From Magnetococcales bacterium (GTDB lineage: Bacteria > Pseudomonadota > Magnetococcia > Magnetococcales > Magnetaquicoccaceae): 50,096 nucleotides of DNA. Numbering within the stretch: the stretch's first letter is position 1; each line of letters begins with the position of its first letter. The translations under genes were made by a program, and so were the position numbers. The notes under the pieces are model-generated. The model was not told the origin of the DNA. It made no database searches and worked only from the letters and a program-made list of their open reading frames with translations. Location of the stretch: assembly GCA_015234115.1 (NCBI GenBank), contig JADFWP010000014.1, positions 5,450 through 55,545 on the forward strand, written 5' to 3'. Below, piece by piece: positions 48,050-50,096 of the stretch.

Positions 48050-49906
48050 ATGATTCCGCTGATTTCCGCAAGCAAAGAAATCCAGGAATTCCCCGCCACC
48101 TCGGCAACACACCTCAATCCATCATCCAGAATGGCCCAAAACATCTCTCCTTCCCTGCTCTATCTGCTTCGCATCACGACGTTGGCGTGTCTGTATTACA
48201 TGTCTGGTCAGGTCAGCTTCATGATATCCGTCACGCACGATATCGTGACTCTGGTAGTCTTTGCCGCCGAAGGCATCTCATTGGCGTTTGTCATTCTTTA
48301 CGGCAGACCGGTCTGGCCAGGTGTTTTCATCGGACAATTGGCGCTGGCCATGATCAATGGTCTGAGTTGGCCACTCGCCCTGGGCATCTCGCTCATCAAC
48401 ACCCTGGAGGCGATCCTCGCCAACCTGCTGTTCTTCAAGCTCCGGCTCAATCCCGCCATGAAACAGCTCCGGGATGCCGGGGGACTCTTTGGTCTGATCT
48501 TTCTCTGTTTTCAACCTGTCAGCGCCACACTGGGCGTCACCTTGCTGTGGAGTGCCGGACATATTGCCAGCAACGATTATCCAATGGCATGGTTTTCCTG
48601 GTGGTTTGGCAACGGAATGGGGCAGTTGCTGGTCACCCCGTTGTTGCTGAGTCTGCTGGCCCGTCCTCATCCCAGACGCCTGCCATGGAAACAGGCCTCT
48701 CTGCTCGTCCTGCTGCTCGTACCGGCCAGTTGGATCTTTTTTACCCTTGTACCCTTCAGCGGCGCCACCCTGGTCTTTGCCGTTTTCACCCCGATCCTGA
48801 CGCTGGTGGCCATGTGGGGTGCGATGTCCGCCGCCACCTTCAGCACCTGCCTGATCTCCGTCATCGCCTTGTACGAAACCAGTCACGGCATTGGACCGTT
48901 CGTGATCCAGGGCAAGCCGCAACTGATGGATCTGAACCTCTTTCTGATGGGATCGGCACTGACCTCGCAATTCATTGCGGTCATGTTCTCGGAACGTCGG
49001 GAGGCCAAAGATGCCTTGCAACGCTATGTGGATATCGTGGACAAACATGTGATCATCTCTTCCACCGATCTTGCGGGGGTGATCACCAATGCCTCCCAAG
49101 CCTTCTGCCGCATTTCGGGATACACCAAAGAGGAGTTGATCGGGCAGCCCCATAATCTGGTGCGCCATCCGGACATGTCGAAAGCCGTCTATCAGGAGTT
49201 GTGGGATACGATCCTGACCGGAGCCTCCTGGTCTGGCGAATTGAAAAACCTGGCCAAGAATGGCAACCACTATTGGGTCAAGGTCAACATCGAACCGCTC
49301 TGGTGCGAAGAAGGGACAATCCATGGCTTCACGGCGATCCGTCAGGATATCACCGACAAAAAAAAGGTCGAAGAACTCTCCATCACCGACCGTCTGACAC
49401 AGCTCTACAACCGCATGATGCTCGACAACACCCTGCAACGGGAACTGGAACGCTCGGATCGCTATGGCCAGGAGCTTTCGTTGATCCTGTTCGATGTGGA
49501 CCACTTCAAAAGCGTCAACGACACCTATGGTCATCAGGTTGGCGATCAGGTGTTGATTCACATGGCCCTGGTGCTGCGCACCAATGTGCGCGATGTGGAT
49601 GTGCCCGGACGCTGGGGCGGAGAAGAATTTCTGGTGATCTGCCCGGAAACCGATGCCGTCGGCGCCCGGACCTTATCGGAAAAACTCCGGGCTGCGGTGG
49701 CCAACCATGATTTCCCGACCGTGGGACACAAAACAAGCAGTTTCGGTGTGGGAACCCGCGCTCCGGGAGAATCGATCACCTCCCTGCTCAAACGGGTCGA
49801 TGACGCGCTCTATCAGGCCAAAAGAAACGGACGCAATCAGGTGGTCTTCTCAACCGATCTCCCCACCCCGGATCCGGAAACCGGCCATCCACCCGCCCGG
49901 TCTTGA
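48050..49906 (+). CDS. MASE1-PAS-GGDEF membrane diguanylate cyclase
   Basis: 618 residues. The N-terminal 320 residues form the MASE1 type integral membrane sensor, with eight or more helices between about 35 and 315. A PAS domain follows (about 325-445, VDIVDKHVIISSTDLAGVITNASQAFCRISGYTKEELIGQPHNLVRHPDM), Aer-like in its HPDM motif. The GGDEF domain (about 450-600) has ITDRLTQLYNRMMLD, LILFDVDHFKSVNDTYGH and the active form GRWGGEEF. The inhibition site RDVD lies five residues before it. An active, feedback-limited c-di-GMP synthase is expected. The first ATG has a weak ribosome site; ATG at 48131 (MAQNISPSLL) is an alternative start that better matches MASE1. Confidence 0.93.
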   Translation: MIPLISASKEIQEFPATSATHLNPSSRMAQNISPSLLYLLRITTLACLYYMSGQVSFMISVTHDIVTLVVFAAEGISLAFVILYGRPVWPGVFIGQLALAMINGLSWPLALGISLINTLEAILANLLFFKLRLNPAMKQLRDAGGLFGLIFLCFQPVSATLGVTLLWSAGHIASNDYPMAWFSWWFGNGMGQLLVTPLLLSLLARPHPRRLPWKQASLLVLLLVPASWIFFTLVPFSGATLVFAVFTPILTLVAMWGAMSAATFSTCLISVIALYETSHGIGPFVIQGKPQLMDLNLFLMGSALTSQFIAVMFSERREAKDALQRYVDIVDKHVIISSTDLAGVITNASQAFCRISGYTKEELIGQPHNLVRHPDMSKAVYQELWDTILTGASWSGELKNLAKNGNHYWVKVNIEPLWCEEGTIHGFTAIRQDITDKKKVEELSITDRLTQLYNRMMLDNTLQRELERSDRYGQELSLILFDVDHFKSVNDTYGHQVGDQVLIHMALVLRTNVRDVDVPGRWGGEEFLVICPETDAVGARTLSEKLRAAVANHDFPTVGHKTSSFGVGTRAPGESITSLLKRVDDALYQAKRNGRNQVVFSTDLPTPDPETGHPPARS

Positions 49907-49983
49907 ACCGCGCCCATATTGGAACGTGCATTTTCCGGGCACGAACAGGTCATAGTGACAGCATTGAAAGATAAAGAGAGGCT

Positions 49984-50010
49984 CTGGGGGATGCTTCCCC
50001 CAGGATTTTG
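49984..50010 (+). terminator. Intrinsic terminator after the MASE1-GGDEF gene
   Basis: CTGGGGGA (49984-49991), loop TGCT, TCCCCCAG (49996-50003) form an 8-bp GC-rich stem followed by GATTTTG. It lies 78 bp after the stop codon at 49906. The T run is short, so efficiency may be moderate. Confidence 0.6.
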
Positions 50011-50058
50011 ACTCTAAACCGCGACCATTTCGGGATCATGCGTTTTTGGCCAAAAGGC

Positions 50059-50092
50059 GTCGCCTGCGGCGACCAGGGGGCGCGCCTGCGGC
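50059..50092. repeat. CGCCTGCGGC direct repeat and small hairpin at the right edge
   Basis: GTCGCC-TGC-GGCGAC (50059-50073) is a perfect hairpin. The core CGCCTGCGGC (50061-50070) is repeated at 50083-50092. Such GC-rich phrases often occur as dispersed intergenic repeats. The window ends 4 bp later, so the full extent is unknown. Confidence 0.5.
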
Positions 50093-50096
50093 AAAG

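Overview
The window reads as chromosomal DNA of a GC-rich Pseudomonadota. This rests on an RpoH-type heat-shock sigma factor with its RpoH box, a complete type I-E CRISPR-Cas operon of proteobacterial layout, a YceJ/YceI pair, SelO, and a dense run of hybrid histidine kinases. The large load of hybrid kinases and c-di-GMP enzymes would suit a magnetococcus-like or other environmental, sensory-rich lineage. That placement is a guess: there is no rRNA or tRNA here.

Region 1 (1-14390) is a type I-E CRISPR-Cas locus read leftward. An eight-gene minus-strand operon (cas3, casA/cse1, casB/cse2, casC/cas7, casD/cas5, casE/cas6e, cas1, cas2) leads through an 83-bp leader into an array of 92 repeats and 91 spacers. 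The array runs off the left edge of the window, so the leader-distal end is not seen. Several spacers come from overlapping target sites, which lets the PAM be read from the array itself: 5'-AA-pyrimidine, with the pyrimidine kept as the variable 29th repeat position.

Region 2 (14391-22813) is housekeeping and stress: rpoH behind a sigma-32-type promoter, an HD-GYP-like protein, selO, a SAM methyltransferase, cytochrome b561 (YceJ-like), YceI, a nitroreductase and a HicBA toxin-antitoxin pair.

Region 3 (22885-42522) is a roughly 20-kb signalling island. It holds five hybrid histidine kinases, a receiver-PP2C phosphatase, an HTH-receiver protein, a cytidylate-kinase-like protein fused to a receiver, two stand-alone receivers, a free Hpt protein, a receiver-GGDEF cyclase and a PhnD-like binding protein that overlaps its kinase gene. 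The parts of a branched phosphorelay (kinase, receiver, Hpt, output) lie side by side, with outputs to c-di-GMP, a PP2C phosphatase, DNA binding and possibly a nucleotide kinase.

Region 4 (42771-50096) encodes a 1716-residue secreted RTX/Calx-beta/PPC repeat protein (probable type I-secreted adhesin), a 72-nt imperfect palindrome, and a MASE1-PAS-GGDEF cyclase followed by a terminator.

The most notable observations are the PAM deduced from overlapping spacers, a three-spacer hot spot with sequence variants, the cytidylate-kinase/receiver fusion inside a phosphorelay cluster, and the 72-nt hairpin next to the adhesin. All coordinates and counts were read by eye.
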